The translations under genes were made by a program, and so were the position numbers. A stretch of DNA of 64,000 nt from Pteria penguin (lineage: Eukaryota; Mollusca; Bivalvia; Pterioida; Pteriidae): positions 15,099,798 to 15,163,797 of the forward strand of contig CM068590.1 of NCBI GenBank assembly GCA_035048485.1, in the 5' to 3' direction. The notes beneath the pieces were generated by a model. The model made no database searches, was not told the DNA's origin, and saw only the letters and a program-made list of their open reading frames with translations. Shown here piece after piece: positions 12,018 through 25,489 of the stretch. How positions within the stretch are numbered: position 1 is the stretch's first letter; each line of letters begins with the position of its first letter.

Positions 12018-13292
12018 CTACAGGTAAAAATAACAAAGTGGTAGATTCCATATTAATGTCTTAAAGAGCAAGAAATATATTGGTATGTGAGAGTAGTAAA
12101 GAATTATTTTTTAAAAAAAGGAAAACTGAAGAACTCCTGCTATTTTTTTTTTCAGAAGTATTGAAATCCTGAATGATAAAAATGACACTGAATTAAGACA
12201 CTTGAGTAACGCTAACACTTGATAATGAACATTTTTCTGAAAAAAGTCTTTGCAATGTAAAATAGATCTGACTGCCTTTGCAGATCTATCGTACCATTGT
12301 ATATGTTCCAAAATTGCCTTTACAATCCACATGGCTAATACCATACTCCGTGAAATAGATATACACATGGTATGACGAAAAACAGGAAACAAAGAAAAAT
12401 TCCATTTAGGAAAATTACTACTTCTCTCTTTTTGTATGTGTGTAATGGATAATGAATGATTTTAATAAGGGAAGAAAAGTGTGCTGTCGTAATTAGTGCG
12501 TGTACAGCCTATATTTTAGAATACTTTGAGTCGGGTATATAAATCACTATTTATTTCAAAAATGCCCATCAAGGCATTATACAGATATAATGACGAGTTG
12601 TCAAGCCATTCCTACCAATAAAATATACAGGTTTTCAAAGCTGTTGTGAAATCAGTGGTTGTTACAGGTTGCACAAATGGGCCGGGTTAATTTGATAACA
12701 ACACGTTGTGTCCTAATAATCATTATTTATTTTTATATTGTTCTAAATGGTCCAGATTTATCACACCAATACTAAAATTCCGATTAGCTTTAGAATAGAA
12801 ATAACTGACATTTTAAATGCGAGGAACGTTAAAAAATTTCAGAATGCTGTCTAACTAAAGTATTCTATTTGAGAATTTGTATTTCAATATTAAACAAAAA
12901 AAGATACATTATGGTGAACCACTCATATAGTATGGAAGTTATAAAAGATGTCAAAAAGTGCTTTAAAACACTTCATTTTGCAACGTAATAAAACTATTAA
13001 TCTTTAAGAAACCCTTACAGATCACCTAGCATTTGATGGGTTACGCAGCTGGCCTGCAAAGCTGGCTGGTCAAAGCGGGGTACTTTCTAAGTTAAGATCA
13101 CTCTGCCATGGGTTTACTTCTCGACGAATATGGCGGGAAAACAACAAAACATGTAGGAAACCTTGAGTATCTTATCTCTGTCGACCTCTATGATACTGTA
13201 AAGGGTTCATGATAGCCAGATATCAATATACAACTTACATATATGTTTAATGTAATGGCATCAAAGTAAAAATGTTGTAGTTTATTACTTAC

Positions 13293-13391
13293 TTTGTTTG
13301 TTGCGTTGACATCGGCTTTAGCATATATTAGCGCCTTCACCACATCTCTGTTGTTTTTCATGCAAACCACATGCAGTGGAGTGTTACCTTC
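13293..13391 (-). CDS. Ankyrin exon 21
   Basis: A 99-nt phase-0 exon, acceptor GTAG and donor GTAAGT. The repeat starts EGNTPLHVVC and contains RDVVKALIYAKADVNATNK. It differs from exon 20 at only two or three residues. Together with the near-identical intron flanks this indicates recent tandem duplication. It starts 1,374 bases from exon 22 and 1,431 from exon 20. Confidence 0.87.
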
Positions 13392-14723
13392 CTACACGTA
13401 AGAATAACATAAAGTGGCAGATAGCTTGATTCTAAATTAATTTTTGGAAGAAAGGAATAACATATTTGTATATGAGAGCACTAAACAGTTCTTACATTCA
13501 TGTATAAAGTTAAAACAACCTATAGAAATTCTGCTAAAATATTTTGTTTTCAGAATTACATAACACCTTAATGATAATAATGAAAAACACGTAAGTAACG
13601 TTAAGACTTGATGATGAAATTTTATCTGAAAAAAAAAAACGCACTGAAGTCTCTGATATAGAAAACGGATCTTTGCAGGTCAATCGTAATATTGTATGTG
13701 TTTCAAAATTTTCTTTGCAACTCGAATGATTATTAGCTCTCCGTCAAATATATACACGCTTTGTGACATAAAACAGGAAACAAAGATAGATTCCATTTTG
13801 GAAAATTAAGAAGTTTCTGCTGTGCTGTAATGCAAAATGAATAATTTTAATAAGGGAAGAACTATATACTGTCTTTGTTAGGGCGTGTACAGCCTAAATT
13901 TAAGAATAGTTTGAGTCGGATAACATAAAGTTACACCTTATTTTAAAAATGCCCCTCAAGACATAATCCTGGTATAATGACGAGTTGTCACAGCATTCCA
14001 ACAAATAAAATATTCAGACTTACACATGTGTTGTAAAATCATTGGAAGTTCCAGGTTACATAAATAGGTTAATCTGGTAACAACACGTTGTGTCCTTTTT
14101 ATCACTATTTGTTTATATACTGTTGTAAATTTTTCAGACATATCACACCAATATTAAAATTCCGATTAGCTTTAAGATAGAAGTAAGTGACATTTAAAAT
14201 GAGAGGGCCAGATTGGCATATATTCCACATACAAGAAACCACATCACACGAGGAACGGTATAAAATATCAGAATGCTATTAAACGAAACAATTCTTTTTG
14301 AGAAATTTTTATTTCAATATTGAACTAAAAACAAAATTAGATTATGCTGAACTACTCATTTAAGATGGAAGTTACAAAAGATGCCAAAAAGTGTATAAAA
14401 ACACCTTGTTTTTGCAATGCAATAAATACCATATGTTTCAAGAAACACTTTCAGATCATTTAGCATTGAGTGTGAAGGGTTGGCCTGCAGAAGTTTGTCG
14501 AAGCGGGGTACTTTTTGAGTTTTGATCCCTCTGCCATGGGTCCACTTCATGACGAATATGGCGGAAATACAACAACACATGTAGGACATTGGAGTATCTC
14601 ATCTCTGTCAACCTTTATAATACTGTTAAGGACTCATCATAGTAAGATATCAATATACAACTTACATATATACTTGCGCACTGTAATGGCAACAAAGTAA
14701 AACTGTTATATTTTACTACTTAC

Positions 14724-14822
14724 CTTGTTTGTTGCGTTGACATCAGCTTTAGCATATATTAGAGCTTTTACCATATCTGTGTTGTTTTTCATACAAACCA
14801 CATGCAGTGGAGTGTTACCTTC
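14724..14822 (-). CDS. Ankyrin exon 20
   Basis: A 99-nt phase-0 exon, acceptor GTAG and donor GTAAGT. One repeat starting EGNTPLHVVC with MVKALIYAKADVNATNK. It is nearly identical to exon 21. The last Lys codon is AAG, where most siblings have AAA. Confidence 0.87.
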
Positions 14823-16118
14823 CTACACGTAAGAATAACAAAGTGGTTGACTTCAAATTAATGTCTCGAAAAAGGAAAAATATATTTGTATGTGAGAGCA
14901 CTAAACATTTCTTAGACTCACGTATCGAGCAAAAAATCTGAAAATCTTCTGCTAAAAATATTTTATTTTCGGAATTACATTAAACCTGAATGATAATAAA
15001 GAAAAACACTTAAGTAACATTAACACTTGATGAGGAAATTTTATCTGAGAAAAGGCACTAAAGTTCCTGATATATAAAATGGATCTCACTGCCTCTGCAG
15101 ACCTATAGTACTATTGTATGTGTTTCATAATTTTCTTTGCAATTCGAATGACTAATATCATCTCCGTCAAAGAGATATACACACCGTGTGACATAAAAAC
15201 ACGAAACAAAGATAGACTCCATTTAGGAAAACCAAGAACTTTCTACTATGGTGTAATGCAAAATGAATGATTTTAATAAGGGAAGAAATATATACAGTCT
15301 TTATTAGGGCATGTACACCCTAAATTTAAGAACAGTTTGAGTCGGATAATATAGAGTTACGGTTAATGTAAAAAAAATGCCCCTCAAAACACAATCCTGA
15401 TATAAAGAAGAGTTGTCACACCATTCCAGCAAATAAAATATTCAGATTTACACATTTGTTGTAAAATCATTGGAAGTTCCTGGTTACATGAATAGGTTAA
15501 TCTGGTAACAACACGTGCTGTCCTATTTATCACTACTTGTTTTTATATTGTTGTAAATTGTTGAGACATATCAAACCAATATTAAAATTCCGATTTACTT
15601 TAAGATAGAAATAAGTAACATTTAAAATGAAAGGGCCAGGTTGGCATATATCCCATACACAACAAACCTCACACGAGGAACGTTGTAAAATATCAGAATG
15701 CTATCTAACGAAAGTATACTTTTGAGAAATTTTAAAATAAGACTAAAAGACAAAGTTACATTATGCTGAACCACTCATATATAGTATGGAAGTTATAAAA
15801 GATTTTTAAAAGTGTTTAAAACATTGGTTTTGCAATATTAAGAAACCCTTCCAGATCACTTAGCATTAAGTCTGAAGGGTCATGCAGTTGTCCTGCAGAA
15901 GTTTGTCGAAGCAGGGTACTTTTTGAGTTTTTATCACTGTCATGGGTCTACTTCTTGACGATTATGGCCGGAAAACAATAAGACATGTAGGAAACTTTGA
16001 GTATCTCATATCTGTCAACCTCTATAACACTGTAAAAGACTCATCATGGTACGATACCAATATACAACTTACATATATAATTGCCTCAAAGTAAAAATGT
16101 TAAATTTTGACTACTTAC

Positions 16119-16217
16119 TTTGTTTGTTACGTTGACATCAGCTTTAGCATATATCAGAACCCTTACCACATCTGTGTTGTTTTCTATACAAACCACATGA
16201 AGTGGAGTGTTACCTTC
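16119..16217 (-). CDS. Ankyrin exon 19
   Basis: A 99-nt phase-0 exon, acceptor CTGTAG and donor GTAAGT. One repeat starting EGNTPLHVVC with DVVRVLIYAKADVNVTNK. The Tyr-Ala-Lys-Ala-Asp signature groups it with exons 20-22. Exon starts here are spaced 1,395 and 1,364 bases from the neighbours, which sets the length of the duplicated unit. Confidence 0.86.
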
Positions 16218-17482
16218 CTACAGGTAAGAATAACATAAAGTGGCAGGTAGCTTGATTCCAAATTAATTTTTTTAAGAAAGGAATAATATATTTGTATATG
16301 AGAGCACTAAACAGTTCTTAGACTTATTCTTAAACCTGAAGAACTTCTGCTAAAAATATTTTGTTTTCAGAATTACATAACACCTGAATGATGATAATGA
16401 AAGACACTTAAGTGACGTTACCGCTTGATGAAATTTTATCTCAAAAAAGGCACTGAAGTCTTTGAAATATAAAATGGATTTCACTGCACTTGCAGGTCAA
16501 TCGTACTATTGTATGTGTTTCAAAATTTTCTTTGCAATTCGAATGACTATTACCTTCTCCGTCAAAGAGATGTAAACACGGTGTGACATAAAACTAGAAA
16601 CAAAGATAGACTCCATTTAGGAAAATTAAGAAGTTTCTACTAGGGTGTAATGTAAAATGAATGATTTTAATAAGGGAATAAATATATACAGTCTTTATTA
16701 GGCCATGCACAGTCTTAATTTAAGAATAGAAAAATGCCCCTCATGACATAATCCTGGTATAATGACGACACCAAACCAACAAATAAAATATTCAGATTTA
16801 CACATTTGTTATAAAAGCATTGGAAGTTCCAGTTTACATAAATAGGTTAATCTGGTAACAACACGTTGTGTCCTATCTATCACTATTTGCTTTTATATTG
16901 TTGTAACTAGTCCAGATATATCACAACAACAGTAAAATTGAGACTAACTTTAAGATATAAGTAAATGACATTTAAGGTAAGAGGAACAGATTGGTTTACA
17001 TTCCACATATAAGCACCTTCAGCACACGAGGAACTTTGCAAAGTAGCAGAAAGTTGTCTAACGATAGTATTTTTAAAGAATGTTACATTACTCTGAACCA
17101 TTCATATAATATGCAAATCATTCAAAAGATCTGAAATATGAGCAAACCCAAGAATGTCACAAAATATTACAAAAAGTGTTAAAAAAAAGCCCTGCTTTTC
17201 CTACGTAAAAAAAAAAAAACAATCCATTTTGAGAAAACCTTCCAGATCACTTAGCATTAAGTTTTACGAGTTATGCAGGTGGCTTGAAGAAGTAGGGTAG
17301 TTTTGGGGTTTTGGTCACTCCATCATTTGTCTTCAATTCAACACATGTAGGAAACCTTGGGTATGTCATCTATATCACCCTCTATAATACTGTAAGTGAC
17401 TCATCCTTGAAAAATATCAACATGCAAATTATATTAGCGCACTGTAATGACACCAAATTAAATGTTATATTTTACTTCTTAC

Positions 17483-17581
17483 TTTGTTTGTTGCGTTGAC
17501 ATCAGCTTTAGCATCTATTAACGTCTTTACCACACGTGTGTTGTTTTCCATACAAACCACATGAAGTGGAGTGTTACCTAC
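17483..17581 (-). CDS. Ankyrin exon 18
   Basis: A 99-nt phase-0 exon, acceptor CTGTAG and donor GTAAGT. One repeat starting VGNTPLHVVC with RVVKTLIDAKADVNATNK. The intron on its 5' (right) side is about 9.4 kb, the longest within this subfamily, because of the mobile-element block at 17.7-26.6 kb. The MITE at 17695 begins 114 bases from its acceptor. Confidence 0.86.
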
Positions 17582-17694
17582 CTACAGGTAAAAATAAAAT
17601 CAAATAAAATAAAGTAGAAGATAGGAAGGAAAACTGAAGAACTCCTGCTATAATCTTTGTCAGAAATGTTGAAATCCTGAATGATAATCAAAGT

Positions 17695-18273
17695 ACTTAA
17701 AGATACATATGGTCTCCTGTAGCGTCTACTATTATGATTAAAGTAACATCGTAAATTTGTTTAGTACAGTATCTTTTGACTGTCCATCAGTATTAAATGC
17801 AGCTATCGCGTACAAATACGCTACATAACCCACGTTTTCCTTATCAGTTTTATTCATCTTGGTCAACCTCGGAAATATTCATTTGCATAATGTACATGTA
17901 TGCATTGCATGTGATACAAATTCTACTTCTCGCATGCTTTACATCATACTCATTCTTTCTTTCTGTTCTTCTCCGAGTCACTTAGTGCAGAAGGCCGATT
18001 TCTTTTCTTTTTTTTATCTTCGCCATTGTTGTTTAACTCCGTATGCAAATGAATAATATTAAGGTCACGTGCGTATTCTCCGGTCTCGTACGAACGTAAG
18101 TAGGTTAAATGTGAGGGTCGCATTTCTAATTTGCTGCAGCAATAACTGTATAACCAAGGCTTATTAGTTTTGGGGTCGCTGCGGCTTATTATCATTTTAT
18201 AAGTAAAATAAGTTAGGAATATATTTTATTGTACCTCTGATTTTACACATTTAGACATTATGTATCTTTAAAG
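17695..18273. mobile_element. MITE-like element with AGATACAT ends, copy 2 (inverted relative to copy 1)
   Basis: It is bounded by TTAA-AGATACATATGG on the left and ATTATGTATCT-TTAA on the right, so the TTAA duplication is intact on both sides. The body is the reverse complement of 6583-7148, with shared landmarks such as GTAACATCGTAAATTTGTTT and TGGGGTCGCTGC. The left flank AATGATAATCAAAGTAC corresponds to AATGATAATGAAAGACAC at the homologous place in a paralogous intron. No transposase is present. TTAA flanks suggest mobilisation by a piggyBac-type enzyme. Confidence 0.72.
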
Positions 18274-18283
18274 TACTGTCGCA

Positions 18284-18819
18284 AGTTGGTATTGTTTCTT
18301 TTGTTCACTTTTTGGTCATTTTTTGTTTCACCTTATGTGAATTCTAATCATTTGGCCATATATACCTTTTAATTTTGTGCAGCATATGCGCATTTCGACA
18401 AGTTATGTCTCTTCAGTGATGCTCGTGGCCGAATGATTGAAATTCCCAAAATATATAAAAATATGAAGAGCAAAGTTGAAGCCAAAATGACCGAAAAGTG
18501 AACCAAAGAATCTATCTAAGGACAGCTATGCATGAGGGAGATACTCCTTAGTTTTAGAGTGATTTACTTAATTTGATGACTGAAAATTTGAAGTATATAT
18601 TTCATGTCAGTACAAAAGCACTGAAAACTAGACTTATGATGCCCTCGGGAACTATCAGTCCTCTCAAAATATATAAAACTATGAAGAGCAAAGTTGAAGC
18701 CAAAATGACCGAAAAGTGAACCAAAGAATCTATCTAAGGACAGAGCTATGCATAAGGGAGATACTCCTTTGTTTTAGAGTAACTAAGGAATATATCTCTC
18801 ATGCATAGCTCTGTCCTTG
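18284..18819 (-). repeat. Dispersed ~350-bp repeat, rearranged copies
   Basis: On the minus strand this holds one nearly full and one partial unit of the repeat that forms the tandem array at 31010-32128. Shared blocks are TTCACTTTTCGGTCATTTTG, CGAAATGCGCATATG and CCCGAGGGCATCATAA. At about 18775-18819 a short inverted piece follows, ending in AGCTCTGTCCTT, where the hAT terminus begins. It is non-coding. Confidence 0.75.
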
Positions 18820-18820
18820 T

Positions 18821-19557
18821 TAGTGATGCAACGGTATACCGAAGTACCGTGTATCGCGGTATTTGGCTTACAGTTCGGTACACGATACGCCGATTCATCG
18901 TATCACGGTATCTGTTCTTTCAAAATCCAAAAAAGTTCGTTTTGCTTGTTTTTTTTTTAATTTAGTCCTTTAGCAAAGTCATCAAAACGCTTTTGTCCGT
19001 GAAAACGAATTCTTAGCCTTCAAGCTATCAAACTACATTGAATCATGACATCGTGTGCACTGACAGAGGGAGAAATAACATAAAAATCACCTACAACAAG
19101 ATTCAAATCCAAGATATGGCAACACTTTGGATTTAAATCAGATCCGGAACATGCATTAACAACAACCTGCAAACATCGATGATGTACAGAAGCGGAAATA
19201 CTTTTTACATTACCCACTTAGTCACTACATGCGACGGCATCATTCAAATATAGATATCTCGGATGTCCAAAGAACAAAAAGCTATCGGAATGTACCTTTC
19301 ATAAACATTAATTCTAATCCTTTAGAGTGGTGGAAAACAATGGAAACTAGATATCCGATGCTTTGTACGGTTGTCCGAAAATATTTGTGCATTCAGGAAT
19401 TTTTGTCCCCAGTAAAAGAGTTTTCTCTACTGCTGGGGACATTGTTACAGCACAGAGGTCTTTGCTTGACCCAGATCGTGTAGACCAGCTTATAGAGGTG
19501 TATAAAAATGAAAAAATGACTAAAGCTGGATTTGAGCCGCTACTCTCCATATTTTAA
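18821..19557 (+). pseudogene. Dead, internally deleted hAT-family transposon
   Basis: The left end reads TTAGTGATGCAACGGTATAC, a hAT-like terminus (AGTGNTGCA type), followed by palindromic GTATCGCGGTAT-rich sequence. Near the right end two reading frames together encode the C-terminal hAT dimerisation region: NPLEWWKTMETRYPMLCTVV at about 19307-19370, then, after a frame change, KRVFSTAGDIVTAQRSLLDP at about 19405-19470, followed by DRVDQLIEVYKNEK. The order and motifs (W in LEWW, RVFSTAG, ...LI) are those of Ac/ZBED-like transposases. The DDE catalytic core and BED finger are missing and the frame is broken, so it cannot be active. The right terminus is not recognised. Confidence 0.8.
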
Positions 19558-20600
19558 TTACCAAGTGGTATATGTACCATTGTGAGACCTATTTATTAGC
19601 CATGGTGGCACCACCTGTTGACCAATTTGGACGAAATGTACAAAATTGATAGAGGACCTTTGGAACTTCGTGTATACCATGTTTCATCAAAACCTTTCAA
19701 GTAGTGTAACAACAGAAGTAAAAAATGTGCAGAACTGTCCATATACATCCTTATTTGGAAGTCTTTAAAAATTCATAGAAAATCCAAATATCGAGATATT
19801 GACAACATTCTTTCAAAATAACATTCCCTACCTTTATTATGAACAAATTAGTCCATAAATCAGCATTATCAATTAACTAGGAAATATGACTTTTCCGCAC
19901 TGAAATCACAAAGTCCCCAAAACATGTTGAAATAAAACCTCTTTAATCATCCCTCTAGATCAATTCTCTGCATTCTTTTTGTCTATGTATACAACCACTA
20001 TGAAGAAGCAAAATGTAAATGAGACCTATTTTTGACTGTGGTGATGACACTTGTAAATAGGTCTGGACGAAAACGACAGAATTTAAGGAGGGGTTATAAA
20101 TGATTTATTTCTATCAATTTCAATCAAAATACTTCCAACATTTATGTAGAAAAAGTTGAAAATGTGAAAAAGCCATTCCCTCCCCTCTTTTTTTTTTTTT
20201 TTTTTTTTTTGAAGTCTTAAAAAAATCATAAAAAAAATCCAGAAATTGAGATATTGACAAAATCTTACACAGTAATACTGCTTACCACAATTATGATCAA
20301 AATAGTCCATAAGAAATCATCATAATCAATGAACTGAAAATCATGACACTTTTCTGCATTGAAATTACTAAGTCTAAAAATGTCAAAATACGCCAAACAT
20401 CTGACTTCGGAACAGAACCGAAAATAACAACTCTTCTTCACACACCCCTCTAGATCATTCCTATGTATTCAGTTTGTCTGTAGAAGTTCTTGTACATTAA
20501 ATACTGCAGCATATTGCAGATGAAATCTGTAGATACCTTTAGGTAAATTACTGAGATTATTTAGTCCATGTTACTGACTATCGTTTAAATATATCTATTG
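19525..20600 (-). repeat. Fragment of the AGCTCACC-type composite repeat
   Basis: On the minus strand this matches parts of the element at 38071-41702. Shared blocks are TGGTACATATACCACTTGGT, CAAATTGG near GGTGGCACCACC, and TTGTCAATATCTCAATTTNTGG. A T/A-rich homopolymer lies at 20189-20210. It directly abuts the hAT remnant, and the last codons of the hAT-frame ORF actually read into this repeat. It is non-coding. Confidence 0.65.
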
Positions 20601-20611
20601 AATATTGTTTT

Positions 20612-20870
20612 AGGTCACTCCACGATTACTTCGCGTGTATGGTGACGGCATCTGCCCGATGCATTACATACAAATTTTGACTTTTGCGACGGACCTACCC
20701 AAAGCAGTGAGGTGTATTTTACGTGCAACACCTTCTGTGACACGGGATCTCGGTAAAAATTGCCTTATTCGAAAGACAGAACACCGGTGCGCCCAGGACG
20801 GGAAGCGAACCCAGGACTTCTCGATCATGAGCAGAGCACCTTATCAATTAGGCCACATCGGCTTAAAATA
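20612..20870 (-). mobile_element. tRNA-derived SINE, diverged full-length copy
   Basis: On the minus strand an A-box-like TGGCCTAATTGATAAGG and a B-box-like GGGTTCGCTTCCCG form the tRNA head. The body contains CCGGTGTTCTGTCTTTCG and CACTGCTTTGGGTAGGTCCG, in common with the SINE at 7668. It is more diverged than that copy. A tRNA scan might flag the head, but no tRNA cloverleaf closes and it is not a tRNA gene. Confidence 0.78.
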
Positions 20871-21982
20871 ATGTAAATGAGTACTAAAGCTGTATCGTTT
20901 TTATCCCAACCCCTCCCCGATTTTAGTCGTTAACGTGTAATTATGGACAGAGTCGTCTATTTCATACCAAATCAAAGTTGTATAAGTGATGTCTGTATAT
21001 TTTATAATATATTATTATTTAATTTCATTGCCGGTTTATAGGAATAGATTCCATTCATCCAAGTCGGTTTTGCGACCAAAAATAGCTGGATTTCTAAAAA
21101 ATGCGATCAATTCTCTGTAACTGGTCTTGTCCAATATTGTAGGTTTATAAAAGCTGTCCGTATTTAGACCACTAAAATCTCGCTCGAAGAGTAGAGTATC
21201 CTTATAGCAGCGATTACATGTTAAACTCTTTTTTTATTACAACATACCGCAACAATTTGAGTACAATACACATTTTTGATATATTCAATAATACGCATGG
21301 AAAGTAGAGTGTAAAATACGCATTGAAAAAATATAGCAGTCCAGTGTGATTGCATAGCCCCTTAATCTCCGATTCCCGAGATTAAATTTGTCAAGAAGGC
21401 ATTGCGGTGTCATCGGAAGAGTTTATTTGACTGCAAACCAAGCGATAAACGTTCTATGAAGGTAACATCTCGTCCGCCGCATGACAAACTTCCACAGTAT
21501 TTCCTGGGTGTTTTAGAAACTACAATGTTGACCATTGAAAGAAAAGCTATCCTATGCCTTTGTGTATCAAAGCAGGGATGTTTATTCATGGGACATTCGT
21601 CCCTGATCACATTGCACTGATAATCATTATCATTTCAAAGGATACATCCTGTGTGTGAATTGTGCTTTGCAAATGGATATTGGCAAAGACAGAAAGGGGG
21701 GGGGGGTGAAAAGGAGGATGTAGAGGAGAAATTAAAATACATTTTCCACATTTTTCAGATAAGCTGTGCCAGCTGTTGCTAGAATATACATGTGTATATA
21801 GCTTTGCAATTTCAATTTTCTATAGATGTTCTAGTGCCTTTACTGATCTTTGTTACTATAACTGAATTGAAGAAGATGGCATTGAATTGAATTTACGTAC
21901 CTTTGTTGCTAGAATTGAATTGAATTGAATAAGATGACTTTGAATCGATTTTCTAGACTACAATACCATTTGTACACACCTA

Positions 21983-22165
21983 CCTACTGTTGAATTTTCT
22001 GCATATTTACAAGTACATACCTACCTACTGTTGCTATAAGATAGCATTGGATTTTCTGCATATTTACTGGTACATACCCACCTACTGTTGCTACAAGATA
22101 GCATTGAATTTTCTGCATATTTACTAGTACATACCTACCTACTGTTGCTATAAGATAGCACTGAA
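21983..22165. repeat. Short tandem repeat, ~58-bp unit, 3-4 copies
   Basis: The unit TACTGTTGCTATAAGATAGC, then ATTGGATTTTCTGCATATTTACTGGTACATACCTACC-like sequence, repeats with starts near 21985, 22026, 22084 and 22141; the first copy lacks the middle part. The minus-strand open frame with repeated QCYLIATVG comes from this array. Confidence 0.85.
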
Positions 22166-24693
22166 ATATGAATTTTATGCTGACTGAATTACTTAAATAT
22201 ATCTCTCCATGATTCAAACTTATAATACCAAATCCTAAAATTAATTGATATAAATGATCAAGATTGTATGAAATTGTATAAAACACAGTATGGATCTTGA
22301 TATTTTATGTATATGTTGTTTTATTGAATTCAGTTGTGTTAACTGGTGTAATATTTGGTTGTGACTGCAAAGATCTCTGTGAATCTACTCATTTTATTCC
22401 ATTTTTATATTTTGTTACGAATTTGTTATGTTAATAAATCAAATTAATTACGGTTTTGTTTGATTTTATGGATAAAAGAATGTGAAAATGCAACTTTGTT
22501 TTTAATTCTTGTTTGTCTTCTTTTTCCCTGGCTGGCTGGTAGGTTTCAAAATTTCCAACCGACACAAAACAGAAAAAAAAAATCCAAGAAGTGACCTAAT
22601 AGAAGTATTAATCAATTACAATGTAATAAGTATATAGTACACTTAGTATGTAATGGAAGAAGAAGAATCTTCTTGTCAATACAGATCAAGTGTCAATTTT
22701 TGAAAATGATGTTATTATCCATTTTTTTTCCATTAAGATATGGCCTAAGAAGCATATTGCACATGAAGTGCACAGTTCTGAATGCTGAGTGTGGTGCCAA
22801 GTTCCAACTTGAAAAGGGATCTACTGGTGAACCCGATATAAAGTTATCGATCAATTTGTATTTAAACAGTTAGTTATTCTGCATTTTACTAAGATGTCTT
22901 ATGATTAATATAAATTGTTACATAATCTGATTTCAGAAATTTTAATTGCATTGAAATATTTTATTACACGGCTTTGCCTTTTATAATGCTGGTGAAGGCA
23001 TTTGTAGTATACCAACATATTTGAAGTTTTTCTTACACAAACCAAAGGCTTTATGAGTGAGTTGTATTCAGTTTTCTGACAGTTGTGACTGTTGACCCTC
23101 CACATTTTCAGTTCTATTCTGATGTGTCCACATAAAAGTCCCTGCACTTCCTTTAACTTTATGTGTTTTTACCCCTCCATCAACCAAGTTAGTTGCCAAG
23201 AGGGCAATGTCTATGATTGGCTGTCCTTTTTATTTTATTCATTTTTTTTTCTGATGATTGGCCATGCTGCTTAAAACTACATGTATATCAAAACTTTCAG
23301 GAAGTTATAATCAATCAAGTAATTATACTGAGTATACATATTTGTTGTATATTCAAAGCAGCAGCATTTCGTGACATTTTTCACATTCTAAGCGTTTTAT
23401 ATTCATATTCGGAATTTTAAAGGTGTTTGCTTGTTATTTTGCACTGAATCTCTTTAGTTGAGGATGTGTACCTTTTATCAATCTCTTTAACTTATATTTA
23501 TTGTTAAAAAATAAACTCTTATCCAGATAGCTTTAGGAGTTTGGGACTGAAAAGGGGAAGTTTTTTAAGTTATATAAAAGTTAGTTTCTGAGATTAAATT
23601 TATTTCTTTGCAATGTATTATTTCAGGTCATGCTACAATGATCTGGGTAGTTACAGATTTAGCTGGAATTTGATCATGTAGATCTGTGCCATAACTTTTG
23701 AATGATAAGGAAAGAGATTTATACTTCAAATGTGAACGCCATGTCGAAAGACTTTTTCAAGGTCAGACTAAAGGTCAGTTTGACTTACATTTTGATCTTT
23801 GATTTGGGGATTAATAGAAAAAAAAAAAACAACAGCAGCGTCCTTAATTACCAACATATAACTTTTCAATGGTGAAAGGGCTTTCATATTTCTTGATATG
23901 TATTTGCTTTGGGGCAAGAAAATCTCTTACCATTTTACATACTTTTTTCCAAAAAAGAGGAGGGGGCTGTCATTTTTACAAACACCTTTAGTTGAAATCT
24001 GTTGTTATTATATGGTAGATCAAAGTGAAACATTTTTCAATATCCTTTGTGGTCATTACTTTATATGCAAGTCATGTACTATATATCAGTGTCTTTTACA
24101 ATGTAATTATAAATGACAAAATAACTTTAAAAAATTGAATCAAGAATTGCGTTTTTCGAATGGTTAATTAAGGTGAGGAAACTATTTGAATTGTTACAAT
24201 GGAATAAAAATTGTACGGTTTTTCATTTTGCCCACCAAAGCCAATAATAGTTCTTGCATTCTTATCATAAATCCTCAAAACACATACCTGTTAAAACATG
24301 ATAAGATTGTACTAATAGTTTAAATTTGTCAGAAGGTGGTGCAACTATAGAGAGTATTGTTTGTCACCAAATATTGTCTGCTATTTATGCATAGATGTTA
24401 TATAGGGATCTATTTCAAACATCTTAGATTACATCTTATTCTAGAATTTCATTTCAATACATTTTGAACATCATTTGTCTTGGTCATTTTCATATGTAAT
24501 ATTGGGACTTTGGTGAGCAATTTTGACCTTCTCGGGCCTCTTTTTTCATTTTTCAATTTGGAAATTGATCATAAAATGTGTTGAATTATACGATATACTC
24601 TTATCGTTACAAATCAATTAAAATTAAATTAATTTTAAAAGTTTATATATGTTCCATGTTTATCTATATGAAGATTCCCAAATTGGACAATTT

Positions 24694-25030
24694 TCTGACA
24701 TGTCATAATAGTCAAGATTTGGTGACCATATTTTCTATTTCTGTGGATAAATTTTCTTCATACTCATAATGTTGTGCAATTGAACACTAATGATTATAGA
24801 TATGATTTTTCTTGAAAATTGAATTTGTAGATTTTTTTGGAAAATGCTGTTCGAGGGGATTTCTGATATGTCATAATAGTCAAGATTTGGTGACCATATT
24901 TTCTATTCCTGTGAATAAATTTTCTTCATACTCATAATGTTGTGCAATTGGACAATAAGCATTATAGATATAATTTTTCTGGAAAATTCAATTTGCAGAT
25001 TTTTGTAAAATGCTGTTTCAGGGGAAAAAA
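24694..25030. repeat. Direct duplication of a ~169-bp segment
   Basis: Two adjacent copies start CTGACATGTCATAATAGTCA at 24694 and CTGATATGTCATAATAGTCA at 24863. Each continues through TTTGGTGACCATATTTTCTA and ATACTCATAATGTTGTGCAA, with few differences. It is intronic and non-coding. Confidence 0.85.
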
Positions 25031-25489
25031 TAGGGTATTTTAGGTATATTTACTGAAACCTTTCTAGCACAGATATTAAAATAGGTTCTTTCAGAACTAT
25101 TTGTCCTTAAAAATTATACTGAAAAAATAGTCCTTTTCTGATATTGATTTGTGTTTTTGATATATATTTACATTTGGTTAAATTAAAAGATATTAAATTG
25201 ACCTCGTAGTACCTTTCAAGGGAATTCCAAATATGGCTCTCATTGAGATTATTCTAAGTTTTCAGAGCTGTGTGGATAAAATGTTTTTATACTTTGCAAT
25301 TTAGTAGATATCATATTCAAATACAAATTATGAAAAAATGAAGAAAATTAAATTTGGGAGTAAAGTGTTTCATTCCTCCTTAAATGCCAAAGTGGTTATT
25401 CAAATTTTTAGTTTAATGAACTAAAAGCAACAGTGCCACACATTACCCTTGATCAGGAGTATCTTAAAAAAAGGCTACTTAAAGAGCAT

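Larger units (their letters stand above)
20871..25485. other. Intronic AT-rich stretch without recognisable genes
   Basis: No exon or mobile-element protein is recognised. Small features are a poly-G run at 21697-21707, tandem GAATTGAATTGAAT near 21843-21935, and the two short tandem arrays annotated separately (21983-22165 and 24694-25030). All open frames are under 101 codons, without recognisable motifs. It belongs to the long intron between ankyrin exons 17 and 18. Confidence 0.5.

Noticed and set aside
21402..21620. Two opposed open frames of 66-72 codons
   Set aside because: They overlap on opposite strands, have no recognisable motif and no exon borders.
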